Of a stretch of 64,000 nt of DNA, positions 25,307 through 34,291 are shown piece by piece. This stretch comes from Paraburkholderia sartisoli (GTDB taxonomy: Bacteria; Pseudomonadota; Gammaproteobacteria; Burkholderiales; Burkholderiaceae). The stretch's first letter is position 1; the number at the start of each line of letters is the position of its first letter. A model generated the notes under the pieces. It was not told the DNA's origin. It was given only the letters and a program-made list of their open reading frames with translations, and made no database searches. The position numbers and the translations under genes are program-made. The stretch is from contig NZ_FNRQ01000006.1 of assembly GCF_900107685.1 (NCBI RefSeq), positions 248,001-312,000 on the forward strand, given 5' to 3'.

Positions 25307-25642
25307 GACCGGTTTGCTGCCCACGCTTTTCATCGACACCGTGCGAGCAGACAGCCGGCGCGAGCTCCCGAAAGCTATTTACCGCCCGCGTCATACCGCC
25401 GTCTTAACGACGTTACCAAACAACCTTGATGCTGGCGCTAGGCGCTGCCTTAGGAGTCGCGATGCGCGTAACGTGCCCTTGGTTCACGAGAGGGACTCTA
25501 TTTGTCTAAAGAATATCCCAGTTCCAGCCGTTTACTCATTTAGCCAGCAATTCAGCGGAACACATCTTCACGCGTGTTTCAACGCGCAGGTCTTGCGCAC
25601 GCTGAACTCTTCACACTGCTTCGAGAGCGCTAAAAAAGGAAC
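25307..25642. other. Gap between the RT gene and the PD-(D/E)XK gene
   Basis: The 336 bases hold no convincing gene; the frames present have no family-like sequence. It is AT-richer towards its 3' end and could carry the promoter of the two-gene unit at 25643 or the 3' part of an RT-associated RNA. Confidence 0.4.
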
Positions 25643-26356
25643 ATGGAACCGTACGAGAACATTGTCATAGGAAATTTCCTGTACAGCCTCGGGCTTACCG
25701 TTGGGCAGGAAAGCCAAGGGTCAGTCCGGCCAATGTGCGTGAACTTAATGCAGCAGACGCCGCTGGACGAACGTCTGGGTGACGTGATGGTTGCAAACAC
25801 GGGTGTAACGCGACTGATTGAGTTTAAACGCAAGAAAAACGACTCAATCAAAGAAGAAACAAAGCGTGAAGTCCTATCCCGCGCATTGGGCACAGACAAG
25901 CTCATGCTAGCCATTTCTCGCGAGATTCATTGGTACATCGAGACATCGGAAGCGGAAGGTGCCTTTGTTTCCACAGTAGTGCCGTATATCGACTTCGTGG
26001 ACGAGACGGTTCCCGCTACGACAATCGAGCGCTTTACGTCGTCAGTCGCCAAGGATGCTGTGTCGAAGGTGATTGACGAAGCCACGCGCGCCTCATATGA
26101 GGCCTATCTGGCGTTGGTATCGGTCTCGCACGGTGGCCTCCAGGGGGCGTCTGGCGGACTGCTCGTAAATCTCAGTCAAGAGCACGGACTCCGCTACGTG
26201 CTCGTCCCGGACATAAGAGACCTGCTCTTAGACCATAGTTTGGTTCGTGAGGCGTACTTCGAGAGAGTGCAACAGCAAGCTATGGAGTTAAAGCGTGAAC
26301 ACGCGGTAAGAAGCCGCCAACTGTCTTTAAAAAAAAAGCATAGACCACGGTTATGA
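25643..26356 (+). CDS. Putative PD-(D/E)XK nuclease-like protein
   Basis: The protein has 237 residues. RLGDVMVANTGVTRLIEFKRKK fits the PD-(D/E)XK core: Asp47, a beta-strand spacer, then Glu60-x-Lys62. Downstream helical sequence (KREVLSRALGTDKLMLAIS) fits the same fold. No named family was recognised. AAGGA lies 4 bases before the ATG. It overlaps the next gene by 4 bases (ATGA), so the two form a coupled unit with the nuclease-like protein first. A role in nucleic-acid restriction is plausible from position and motif only. Confidence 0.55.
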   Translation: MEPYENIVIGNFLYSLGLTVGQESQGSVRPMCVNLMQQTPLDERLGDVMVANTGVTRLIEFKRKKNDSIKEETKREVLSRALGTDKLMLAISREIHWYIETSEAEGAFVSTVVPYIDFVDETVPATTIERFTSSVAKDAVSKVIDEATRASYEAYLALVSVSHGGLQGASGGLLVNLSQEHGLRYVLVPDIRDLLLDHSLVREAYFERVQQQAMELKREHAVRSRQLSLKKKHRPRL

Positions 26357-26934
26357 ATATGAATGGTGAAGTCGGCGGAATGAAATACGCATATGACGCG
26401 CTGGGAACATTGCTAGAGGCGGCAATCCGTGACCAGAAGTTGACGGCAGACGCTGTAAAAGCGATGAACTCCTTGACTGCGGCCGTAGAGCAACAGAGTC
26501 GGTCCATGCCCAAAGCAATTGTCGCCGATGTCAAGAGCCAGCTGGGTACAACCATTGATGCTGCAGCAACGACGCTCACTTCTCGCGTCGAGTCGGCGAA
26601 TCTCGCAGCCGATAAGGCAACGAAAGCGCTTGAGCGTGCGGCTACGTTCTCGATACTACGCATATGCGCCCCCGCACTATTGGCGAGTCTAGCCGCGATG
26701 GCTTTGTGGTACGGGGTGACCGCGTGGTCTGTACACCGCCTTGAGCAGCAGAAGACGGACCTCGAACAGCAGAAGACGGAACTTGAACAGCGGGTCGCAT
26801 ACCTTGATAGTAGAGGCGGACGCCTCGACATCACATCGTGCCGGTTCGACGACGGGCGCTCTGTGCCGTGCATCCGCGTCGATGAAACCGCACCGTTCAA
26901 CGGTGGATATCGGATACCGATTCGGGTGAAATAG
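26353..26934 (+). CDS. Single-helix membrane protein with coiled coil
   Basis: The protein has 193 residues. An N-terminal helical region is followed by one transmembrane helix (about residues 101-123). A heptad-like coiled coil (LEQQKTDLEQQKTELEQRV, about 129-148) follows, then a short C-terminal domain with CRFDDGRSVPCIRVDETAPF. That tail resembles the ends of small membrane proteins encoded beside plasmid relaxases, but no relaxase is present here. It is coupled to the PD-(D/E)XK gene by an ATGA overlap. Membrane partner or effector is the best guess. Confidence 0.55.
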   Translation: MNMNGEVGGMKYAYDALGTLLEAAIRDQKLTADAVKAMNSLTAAVEQQSRSMPKAIVADVKSQLGTTIDAAATTLTSRVESANLAADKATKALERAATFSILRICAPALLASLAAMALWYGVTAWSVHRLEQQKTDLEQQKTELEQRVAYLDSRGGRLDITSCRFDDGRSVPCIRVDETAPFNGGYRIPIRVK

Positions 26935-27152
26935 CCCGTGTCTTGGCTGACGGGCACAGCAGCGGAGTTCGGCGATTGTGGCATCTCGCCGCAATCCGAG
27001 CGCGTCAGCCTCATCTTCAATCGTTCCGCCGCCTGAGCCGGAAAGGCCTGCGACGGTTTTTGTTGCTAGCTGTTCGACGGGTTCCAGGCCTTTCAACTAA
27101 CTAGGCTGCTCCAGCAAAACTTTGCTTCCAAGCAGCCGTATAGCCGGAGAAA

Positions 27153-27980
27153 TTACCGTCGACCTTTCAAATACCCACCGCCGAATCCGAAAGAATCTTC
27201 AGCGCCTCGCGAGCGATTGCTTTGCGCAGTCATCATTTCGACGTCGGTCAAATAGATGAGCACGAGCACTTCGCCGTCACGGCCGCGAGCACTGTGCTCC
27301 ATCACTTCATAGGCGTCCGCGCCATCGTCGTCGAACCATACTTCGGCGGGCTGTTTCCCTTGCATCTCCTTGCCGTACTGCAGAACGTCATAAGCGAGGC
27401 TGTCTTCGTCCAAGCGGCGTTTGATAAACCACCTCTTCGGGACGTCTGGCGCTCGAGAATGCCAGCGCAGGTCGTTACCGCGGTAACAGGCGACGATGAG
27501 GGGTAACGTATCGATTTGTGCAACTCGGATGCAAGTTGCGGTACGACTGGTCTGGAATATTTCGGAAAATTCGTTGATGTGTTTGAAGCCGGGACGTCCC
27601 ACGCTCTTGACCATCGGCATCAAGAGCGGACGGGGCATCAAAAGATGCGCAGCATACTCGTCCGCGTGTTTCTCGTGTTCGCTGTTCGAAGCCAGAGTTT
27701 CTCCCGGGTCGTCAACGCGACAGCGGAACGACCTGCCTCGATGCATTTCCCAGTGTCCGAGTTCGTGACCAATGGAAAAGCGTTCCCGTCCAACATTCGA
27801 TGGGCGAATGGTAGCAATCGCTCGATTCTCAAATCCGAGAAGCGTGGCATCACAACCGTCCAGTTCATCGAATTCAATTTCGAGACCGGCGTCGTAGGCG
27901 AAGGCGACAACATCCAACTCTTCAGGGGACGTAATACCAAAGTCTGAGATGAGATTTTCGGCGCGCTCACCGGGGCTCAT
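27153..27980 (-). CDS. ImmA/IrrE-family metallopeptidase
   Basis: The protein has 275 residues. The zinc motif HELGH (His72, Glu73, His76) sits in the usual FSIGHELGHWEMH context, with a later Glu in HADEYAAHLLMP. ImmA/IrrE peptidases cleave or remodel XRE-type or other regulators after a stress signal and often sit in toxin-antitoxin or defence modules. The extra 120 C-terminal residues have no recognised domain and end in a Gly/Arg-rich tail. It overlaps the small upstream gene by 4 bases in a three-gene cassette. Confidence 0.85.
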   Translation of the reverse strand: MSPGERAENLISDFGITSPEELDVVAFAYDAGLEIEFDELDGCDATLLGFENRAIATIRPSNVGRERFSIGHELGHWEMHRGRSFRCRVDDPGETLASNSEHEKHADEYAAHLLMPRPLLMPMVKSVGRPGFKHINEFSEIFQTSRTATCIRVAQIDTLPLIVACYRGNDLRWHSRAPDVPKRWFIKRRLDEDSLAYDVLQYGKEMQGKQPAEVWFDDDGADAYEVMEHSARGRDGEVLVLIYLTDVEMMTAQSNRSRGAEDSFGFGGGYLKGRR

Positions 27981-28381
27981 TTGACATCATCTCCATTTGA
28001 GTCGCGAGATGACTCTAGCCTCTTGAGCTGTGAGTAAATTCGACGCAAGTCAGACTCGGACATTTCTTCAAGTCCTCGCGCAGCCATGGTATATCGGCCG
28101 TCATTTTTCGCTCGCTGTATATAGGCCTTAATTTCCTCTAGCCTGACTTCCGGCTGAACGGTGGAGACGTCACTGCGGCCAGCCGCTAGGGCTTCCTGGG
28201 CTGCAGCTAGCCGCTGTTTCCCAGCAGCGGCCTTCGCAGCTTTCAATAGCCTCAAGCCGTTCGCCTTGGCCGCGTCCCCGTTTCTGCCTTCAAGAATGTC
28301 TTCGTCGGACATTTCTAGGAGCTCTCGCTCCAAAGCATCAGCAAGATTGTCGAATGGCTCGTTTTTCTTCTTTGTATTCAT
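27977..28381 (-). CDS. Small helical protein between sigma-like and ImmA/IrrE genes
   Basis: The protein has 134 residues from the ATG at 28381. It is strongly charged and almost wholly helical (LADALERELLEMSDEDILEG, then AAKAAAGKQRLAAAQEALAA). The gene starts 4 bases after the sigma-like gene ends and overlaps the peptidase gene by 4 bases. No family name is recognised. Its position suggests it is the target, inhibitor or adaptor of the peptidase (inference). Confidence 0.65.
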   Translation of the reverse strand: MNTKKKNEPFDNLADALERELLEMSDEDILEGRNGDAAKANGLRLLKAAKAAAGKQRLAAAQEALAAGRSDVSTVQPEVRLEEIKAYIQRAKNDGRYTMAARGLEEMSESDLRRIYSQLKRLESSRDSNGDDVK

Positions 28382-28385
28382 CTGT

Positions 28386-28967
28386 TCACCCCTGCTTATC
28401 GTGAGGTGCGAGCCGACGCAGCAAGCGCTTCCTCGCCGCGTCAAAGCGCTTCTTGTCCCAACCCAGCACGGCGGCCGCTTCGGCGCCGCGTGTTCCATCA
28501 ATCCACACCATAAATAACAAACCAGCTTCCTCGTCGTCGAAAAGTTCCGCTTCAATCTGTTCGACCAACTGCCGCGCGATAAGCACGTCCTCCGGGGTTT
28601 CCAGAGTCGTTGCGACTGCGTATGGCTGAATCTGCCCCTCTTCGGGAGACTCGTCGGTCGTCGACACGACCGCGAACGTGTCAATCGGACCTTTGGTCTC
28701 TTTCTTCAGCTCGTTCGAAGAAATGCTCCTCATTGCGCCGAACAAGGCCTTGAGCGGTTCGAGGCCCCTCGGCCACCTGCGACGCATGTTGAGAAACTTC
28801 TCAATGGCCATTTGCAGCAGGTCGTTGCCGTCGCACCCGGCAAGGCTTCTGGACAGAAAGCCGGCATAAATCTCCGCCCGCGTCCAGTCTGCCTCGCTGA
28901 GCTTCTGCAACTCTTCCTCGACCTCGCGTTTGCTCAGTCGGCTCTCGTTCTCCACGGTATCGGACAT
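28386..28967 (-). CDS. Sigma-70-like (ECF-like) regulatory protein
   Basis: The protein has 193 residues from the ATG at 28967. Residues of about 48-90 resemble sigma region 2 (DLLQMAIEKFLNMRRRWPRG then FGAMRSISSNELKK). Residues of about 150-188 resemble region 4, with a helix-turn-helix (GTRGAEAAAVLGWDKKRFDA). It is the first gene of a cassette with a small helical protein and an ImmA/IrrE peptidase. It may direct transcription of the divergent gene at 29129 (inference). Confidence 0.65.
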   Translation of the reverse strand: MSDTVENESRLSKREVEEELQKLSEADWTRAEIYAGFLSRSLAGCDGNDLLQMAIEKFLNMRRRWPRGLEPLKALFGAMRSISSNELKKETKGPIDTFAVVSTTDESPEEGQIQPYAVATTLETPEDVLIARQLVEQIEAELFDDEEAGLLFMVWIDGTRGAEAAAVLGWDKKRFDAARKRLLRRLAPHDKQG

Positions 28968-29128
28968 CCCCGTACCCGCTCCTGAAATGTGACTCTTCAA
29001 CCGCCTTCGGTGGACGCGATAAAAATATTTTTCTGTCAGCGTCCACGGACGGCTTCTCGAGAGTCCTGTCCAGTAAGGGCACAAACGCACGGTGCGCTGC
29101 GCCCAAACTGTATAAGGACAATCTAACG

Positions 29129-30070
29129 ATGGTAAATCGCAAAACTCGTAATATCAACAGGGACTTGGCGCATCTGCGCACAGGAGAGCAGTATCTTCTG
29201 GGACTGCCGCTCAACACGATTCAGCCGCAGCGCCTGGAACGCGCCGGCCTCGGCACGCATCCGGCAAGCGGCACCCGCGTGTTGCCCCCGGCAACCGGCG
29301 GCGCGGCCAGCCGGCGCAACGCAAATGGTTTCGACATCATCCACCGCGACCAGCCGAAGGAAACGCGGTATCGCCAAATCAGCTGGACCTGGACTGAGCA
29401 CCACGGCCGCGACACCGTCGAGAAGACGGGTGTGAAGGACGTGCCGTATTTGCGCTACCCCCGCACCGCTGTTCCTCCGTACGCCGTCGAGCTTCAGGTT
29501 CAGACGCGTTCCGACGGCATGTCGTTCGTGGTCGCCGGCCCATTCACCGTCGGCAGCGAACTCGACGCGGTCGCCACCAATACCGCCAACGTCTTCTGCG
29601 AGCAGTTCGGTGGCTTCGAAGTGCTGACCTTGACTCTCGGCGCGTGGGTCGCGGCCCCCGTTCGCCGTGTGAACTGGGAACTGCTGCCGCCGGGCCGCAA
29701 TCCTTGGTTCAGCGCAAAACCGGCACTGGATCGCATCGTCTCAAGCGCGCCGGCAGGCAATCGGAATGTTATTGCGGCACGGTTTGCTGCTATCGGCGGC
29801 CACGAACCTGATTTCGTCGCGGTAGGGTCGGCTGGATTCGACGGTTATGCGGTGTTCGGGTTTACACGTCAAGGCTTCTGCCTGCTCGAGAGCCGTCAGG
29901 TGAACAACGCCACCTACGTGCTTTCGGACACGGACTGGGAGCGCATTTCGCAAATGTCGAAAGCGGAAATCCTCTCTGCCGGAGCCCACCAGCGGCGCCT
30001 CATCCATACGCGCAACTGGTTTGACGAACTCGAACTGATGTTTGCTGGCCCTGGGCGTCGCGCTGCATGA
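29129..30070 (+). CDS. Unknown protein divergent from the sigma/ImmA cassette
   Basis: The protein has 313 residues. A basic N terminus is followed by a Gly/Ala/Arg-rich linker (to about residue 70) and a mixed alpha/beta region with no motif I recognise. It has no signal peptide and no membrane helix. The 160 bases between its start and the sigma-like gene at 28967 form a shared divergent promoter region. Immediately downstream (92 bases) starts the Pycsar pair, on the same strand. It could belong to either module or be independent. Confidence 0.6.
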   Translation: MVNRKTRNINRDLAHLRTGEQYLLGLPLNTIQPQRLERAGLGTHPASGTRVLPPATGGAASRRNANGFDIIHRDQPKETRYRQISWTWTEHHGRDTVEKTGVKDVPYLRYPRTAVPPYAVELQVQTRSDGMSFVVAGPFTVGSELDAVATNTANVFCEQFGGFEVLTLTLGAWVAAPVRRVNWELLPPGRNPWFSAKPALDRIVSSAPAGNRNVIAARFAAIGGHEPDFVAVGSAGFDGYAVFGFTRQGFCLLESRQVNNATYVLSDTDWERISQMSKAEILSAGAHQRRLIHTRNWFDELELMFAGPGRRAA

Positions 30071-30162
30071 CGGCTCGCTAACACGCACATTCACACAACC
30101 CTCAGTGGCGAGAGCGTCGCAGCTTCAACGCGGCGCCTCGCCGGAAGTTAAAGGAAATCTCG

Positions 30163-30720
30163 ATGGCAAATCCTCGCGAATGCGACGACCAGCAGAAGTT
30201 ACTTCTTGAAATCATCAAGCGGTTTGACTCGTACATCAACTCGAGCAACTCGAAAATTGCAATCATCCTGTCCTACTGCATGGCGTACATCGGCGGGCTG
30301 GGTTTCAAGCTCGTCGATGTCTCGGACAAGCGGACTCACGACGTCGCGTGGTGGGGCCTGCTTCTTGTGTCACTGCTGTCTATTGTCGTCACGCTATGGG
30401 CTGCGCGATACGCTTACCTCGCCTTGCATCCGCGGGTTCCGCCTGGCCGCGCTGCGCACGAAGTACCTTCAGCCATCTTTTTCGGCGATGTAGCACGGCA
30501 TCCGGGCGGCCGAGATGGCTACGCAGCATCGTTGCGCGCCATGACCGACGAAGAAGTGGTCAAAGACCTGTCTGGCCAAACTCATGCGCTCGCCGATATT
30601 GCTTCACGGAAGTATGCGCTGCTCGCCAAGGCGACGAACTGCCTCGTCTGGGCACAGATACCCCTGTTCGGCGTGATTCTAGTTGTTCTTCTAACAGCGT
30701 TGCAAAAGCAGCCAACTTGA
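30163..30720 (+). CDS. Pycsar-type transmembrane effector (PycTM)
   Basis: The protein has 185 residues. It begins with a cytoplasmic helix (QQKLLLEIIKRFDSYINSSN), then two membrane helices (about 34-55 and 63-86), a cytoplasmic segment and a last membrane helix (about 163-182). This matches the compact membrane effectors paired with pyrimidine cyclases in Pycsar antiphage systems. There the effector is thought to bind cCMP or cUMP and breach the inner membrane. The cyclase gene starts 13 bases after its stop. Confidence 0.8.
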   Translation: MANPRECDDQQKLLLEIIKRFDSYINSSNSKIAIILSYCMAYIGGLGFKLVDVSDKRTHDVAWWGLLLVSLLSIVVTLWAARYAYLALHPRVPPGRAAHEVPSAIFFGDVARHPGGRDGYAASLRAMTDEEVVKDLSGQTHALADIASRKYALLAKATNCLVWAQIPLFGVILVVLLTALQKQPT

Positions 30721-30733
30721 GAGGGCAGAAAAA

Positions 30734-32092
30734 ATGGCAAACCGAGAAATTGAACAGTTCAGGAAGAGCTTCGACAACATCTTCGAGCAGGTTAGTCATC
30801 GTCAGCTACTCGCGAAATCCGCCTGGGCGCTGGATAGCATGAACGAGGGCCACGAGGTACGCGCGGACTCGGCGCTGCCGGCCCTTCAAGAGGAATACGC
30901 CATTCAGCTTCCTATTCGTCGCTGGTTCGGTAAGCAGCCGCAGGTCAACGAGGGCCGCATCGGCTGCCATCCCGACTTCGTTCATCTGGAAGGCACGGAC
31001 GAAATTGAGTACCACCACGTCACCACCATGTTCATCGACGTGAAGGATTCGACGCGCCTCGGTCTGCGATACCCGCTCGAAGTAGTTCAACACATCAAGA
31101 ATTCAATTCTGCGAGCAGCATCGGAAACGGTGCGCGCAATGGACGGTCACGTGCATCGCTTCATGGGTGATGCATTGATGGCCTTCTTCGGTGGGAAGGA
31201 CCAGACCAAGGAGTCGTCTGCGATGGCGGCCATCTCTTGCGCCGCCATGCTGCAAGCTCTCATGCAAGAGTCTGTGGTTCCTGCTCTTACGAAGCGGAAC
31301 ATCGACGCGCAGGATATCGGTTTCCGTGTTGGCCTCGACTTTGGCGACGACAGCGAGGTCCTTTGGTCATCCTATGGCTACACTGCGGTGAATGAGGTGA
31401 CGGCCACATCATTTTTTGTAGATGTGTCGGCGAAACTGCAGTCAATGGCGTCCAAGGACACTGCCATGCTCGGCCAGAACCTGATGCAGTATCTCGACTT
31501 CCCCGAAGCACTCGTTCGCTGCAAAAAGGAAAAGCGTGGGGACGAGATGGTTCCGGTGCCGTACTTACGCCCGAATTATGAGAAGCAGGACGGGAGCTCG
31601 CTGAACTACGTGGTTCGTAAGCTTGATTTCAAGGCGTTCGCGCGGCTGCTGCCGCTGCCGACCGAGTTCAAACAAATCATCGTGCCGGACATCAAGGCGC
31701 GGGCAGGCTTCAGTTTCCGCGCAAACGTGCTTGGGGACGCCGCCGGCGCGAGGCCTTATCCGTCGCTGTCGGAATGCCTGCCGAAGAACGTCGAAGTCGC
31801 ATTCACGTTCCGCGCGGAGCCGCATGCCTTTGACGGGTTGCGCCTTCCTCTTTCGGGCAAGTTTATAAAGCAGAACCATGGGCAAGAGGCCGACGACGAA
31901 GATTCCCTTCTGCCCGAATTCGAGGAATTTACGATGCGGCCCGTCGTGGACGCTTACAAGAACGCCAAGGTTTGCACAAGAACCTTCAAGCGTCATACCG
32001 CGTACCGCGGACTTCATACGGTGACCGTGCATGTCGTAGACGCAGCGGGACAAGTCGTGTTTAACGATACGATTGCCGTGCACATCCGCTAG
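30734..32092 (+). CDS. Pycsar-type nucleotide cyclase with AGS-C domain (PycC)
   Basis: The protein has 452 residues. A class III cyclase domain spans about 93-265, with the metal-binding Asp102 in FIDVKDSTRLG and Asp146 in HRFMGDALMAFFGG. A C-terminal AGS-C sensor-like domain (about 345-452, FTFRAEPHAFDGL ... THTVTVHVVDAAGQ-type ending) follows. This is the PycC architecture; such enzymes make cyclic CMP or UMP on phage infection. Which base this enzyme uses cannot be read from the motif. It is in an operon with the PycTM gene 13 bases upstream. Confidence 0.85.
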   Translation: MANREIEQFRKSFDNIFEQVSHRQLLAKSAWALDSMNEGHEVRADSALPALQEEYAIQLPIRRWFGKQPQVNEGRIGCHPDFVHLEGTDEIEYHHVTTMFIDVKDSTRLGLRYPLEVVQHIKNSILRAASETVRAMDGHVHRFMGDALMAFFGGKDQTKESSAMAAISCAAMLQALMQESVVPALTKRNIDAQDIGFRVGLDFGDDSEVLWSSYGYTAVNEVTATSFFVDVSAKLQSMASKDTAMLGQNLMQYLDFPEALVRCKKEKRGDEMVPVPYLRPNYEKQDGSSLNYVVRKLDFKAFARLLPLPTEFKQIIVPDIKARAGFSFRANVLGDAAGARPYPSLSECLPKNVEVAFTFRAEPHAFDGLRLPLSGKFIKQNHGQEADDEDSLLPEFEEFTMRPVVDAYKNAKVCTRTFKRHTAYRGLHTVTVHVVDAAGQVVFNDTIAVHIR

Positions 32093-32093
32093 G

Positions 32094-32692
32094 CTACTTA
32101 ACCTGCCCGGATGACGCTACCTGACTCACTGTGAAACCGTGCCCCTGCAGCCGCTTCCTATGATTCCGCGTCGTGTTAGTGAGCGTCATCGGTTGCGATT
32201 TGAGCAGTTGCCTGAAGCCGGAAAGGCATCGTTCATCCGCAGTTTCCCCCTTGAGGGCCTGCGTCGTAGTGTACCCAAGCGACGTTCTGGGAACCAGATG
32301 GAGTGCATCGTTGGCTTCGCCTGCGCTCTGAACCAGGTCGGCATTCATTTTTCCCTCGCATTGCGCTTGCGTTTCCGAGAGCAGCTCCATATCGGCTTCG
32401 GGCCAAGGCGCGGTTGGCCTCGCGGCCTGCAGCGGTCCTGATGTCCGAGGCGATGTCCGCCAATACGTTTTGCTGGTCAAAGTCGAATGCGGATGTTTCG
32501 AGGAAAACATGCGCAACGCCCAGAATTAAACCAACGGCAGCGACAATGCTCCGCAGAGGCTGTTTGACGCAGCCAAACCCTGCACGCGATACACGGCGGC
32601 GCAACGGCGCCTATGTAGACACCCAACCACAGGTTCTGCACCGAATAATAGCAACGGGCCAGAAAGAACCAGCCGGCGAGAAGGTATCGCAT
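32094..32692 (-). pseudogene. Decayed minus-strand membrane-protein ORF
   Basis: Three overlapping minus-strand frames join into one plausible protein: MRYLLAGWFFLARCYYSV (frame from 32692), then LRSIVAAVGLILGVAHVFLE (frame from 32604), then EADMELLSETQAQCEGKMNA to the stop at 32094. One hydrophobic start plus one further membrane helix can be seen. Two frameshifts make it a likely pseudogene. The remaining 32693-32945 bases show nothing else. Confidence 0.4.
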
Positions 32693-32945
32693 CGATAGAA
32701 TACGTGGTTTCGAATAGCCCCGTTTTCGGCACTTCGGTGGAAAATCTTAGCCCGCCCGCCACATCGGCGTGTGTTAGCCGCATGCGGGCACGCCTTCGCC
32801 GTGGACACCAGCTGTCTCAGGTTTTCTGTGGCTGCTCAACTGCAACCCGATGAGCGGCCACATTCCCCCCCTCGACGCTGCACGGTTGGGTACAATTTGG
32901 AGGTTTTTGCAGTCTCGCGCCTACCGACCTCCCGGTACCCACCTC

Positions 32946-34259
32946 ATGACAAACAGATTTCGTTGGACAAACGCCTCGGTGATCGCATTCGCTGCCGGAT
33001 GCGACCCCGTTGAGATGATGGAGCAGAAGGCTCGGGAACTCGTACTTCAGGCAATGGATGAAGGCTGGGCCGGCCCGCCGTTTGACCCCTTGGCGCTCGC
33101 CAAGCGGCGAAACATGCGCGCTGAAGCCCGTGGCGACATACCCGACGCTCGCACCATACCAACTCCCGATGGCGAGTTGGTACTGCAGTACAACCCGACT
33201 CGTCCCCGAGGCCGACTTCGGTTCTCAATCGCCCACGAAATCGCCCATTCACTGTTTCCGGATTGCGCCGACGAGATTCGTCATCGCGACGGTGGTCCTA
33301 CCTCCAGCAAGGACAACTGGCAGCTTGAAGTCTTGTGCAATATTGGGGCGGCAGAACTGCTGATGCCTCTCGGCAGCTTCTCGCAGCTAACGGGGCTCGA
33401 ACTCTCGATGCAATCCGTGAACGAGCTTCGCAAAAAATTTGATGTGTCCGTCGAAGCTTGCCTGATTCGGCTCACCAAGCTTGCCACCACGCCATGCGCC
33501 GCCTTCTGCGCTTCACGTCACGAAGACGGTCAATACCGGATTGACTACGTAATCCCGGCACCAGGCTGGAAACCGCCTGTGGCGGTGGGGCATGCTGTTC
33601 CGGAAGGAAGCACAGTGACCGAGGCGAATGCTATTGGCTTCACCGCAATCGGGCATGAGCGATGGGCGCCAAACGCTCCCCTGATGAGAGTGGAGTGCAT
33701 GGGACTTGCTCCCTACCCGGGTGGCTTGGCGCCACGCGTGGTTGGGCTCTTCGTGGTTGACGACGAAGCAAAGCTCGAAACGCCTCACGTTGTAGAGATT
33801 CAGGGCGACGTGCTGGCTCCTCGCGGCGAGGGCCCGAAAATCATCGCGCATGTGATTCCTGACCTCAACGTGCCTTGGGGCGGCGCCGGTTTCGCATCAA
33901 GTCTGCGTCGCAAGCATCCTGCCGTCTGGGAACAGTTCAAGGCAGATGCGCCACGCAAGAGTCAGGTGTTGCAGCTAGGCCAGGTCTATACGGGGCACAT
34001 TGCGGAGCAGGTTTCGGTTGTCCACATGGTCGCCCAACACGGTATTGGACAGTCACAGACTCAGCGTCTTCGCTATGCGGCTCTAGCAGACTGTCTGGTC
34101 AAGGTTCGCGACCTCGCCAAGGAAAGCGGCGCGTCCGTGCATATGCCGCGCGTTGGAACTGGCCACGGTGGAGCAAACTGGGATATCGTTAAAGAATTGA
34201 TTCAGGAAGTCTTGGTTGACCGAGGGGTTGCAACGACTGTGTATATGTTGCCGCGCTAA
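32946..34259 (+). CDS. ImmA/IrrE metallopeptidase fused to a macro-like domain
   Basis: The protein has 437 residues from the ATG at 32946 (an upstream in-frame ATG at 32850 is possible; neither has a good RBS). Residues of about 20-200 are an ImmA/IrrE peptidase with the zinc motif HEIAH (97-101). The C-terminal 140 residues resemble a macro (ADP-ribose-binding) domain: VVHMVAQHGIGQ, a helix, then SVHMPRVGTGHGGANWDIV. Macro domains bind or remove ADP-ribose. The next gene starts 32 bases later and an ADP-ribosyltransferase-like gene is third in the operon. Confidence 0.75.
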   Translation: MTNRFRWTNASVIAFAAGCDPVEMMEQKARELVLQAMDEGWAGPPFDPLALAKRRNMRAEARGDIPDARTIPTPDGELVLQYNPTRPRGRLRFSIAHEIAHSLFPDCADEIRHRDGGPTSSKDNWQLEVLCNIGAAELLMPLGSFSQLTGLELSMQSVNELRKKFDVSVEACLIRLTKLATTPCAAFCASRHEDGQYRIDYVIPAPGWKPPVAVGHAVPEGSTVTEANAIGFTAIGHERWAPNAPLMRVECMGLAPYPGGLAPRVVGLFVVDDEAKLETPHVVEIQGDVLAPRGEGPKIIAHVIPDLNVPWGGAGFASSLRRKHPAVWEQFKADAPRKSQVLQLGQVYTGHIAEQVSVVHMVAQHGIGQSQTQRLRYAALADCLVKVRDLAKESGASVHMPRVGTGHGGANWDIVKELIQEVLVDRGVATTVYMLPR

Positions 34260-34291
34260 GAAGCCTTTAAAGAAAAGACTGAGAGGGGCAA

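Noticed and set aside
26353..26934. Plasmid mobilisation protein
   Set aside because: The tail resembles such proteins, but no relaxase or oriT is nearby, so function was left open.
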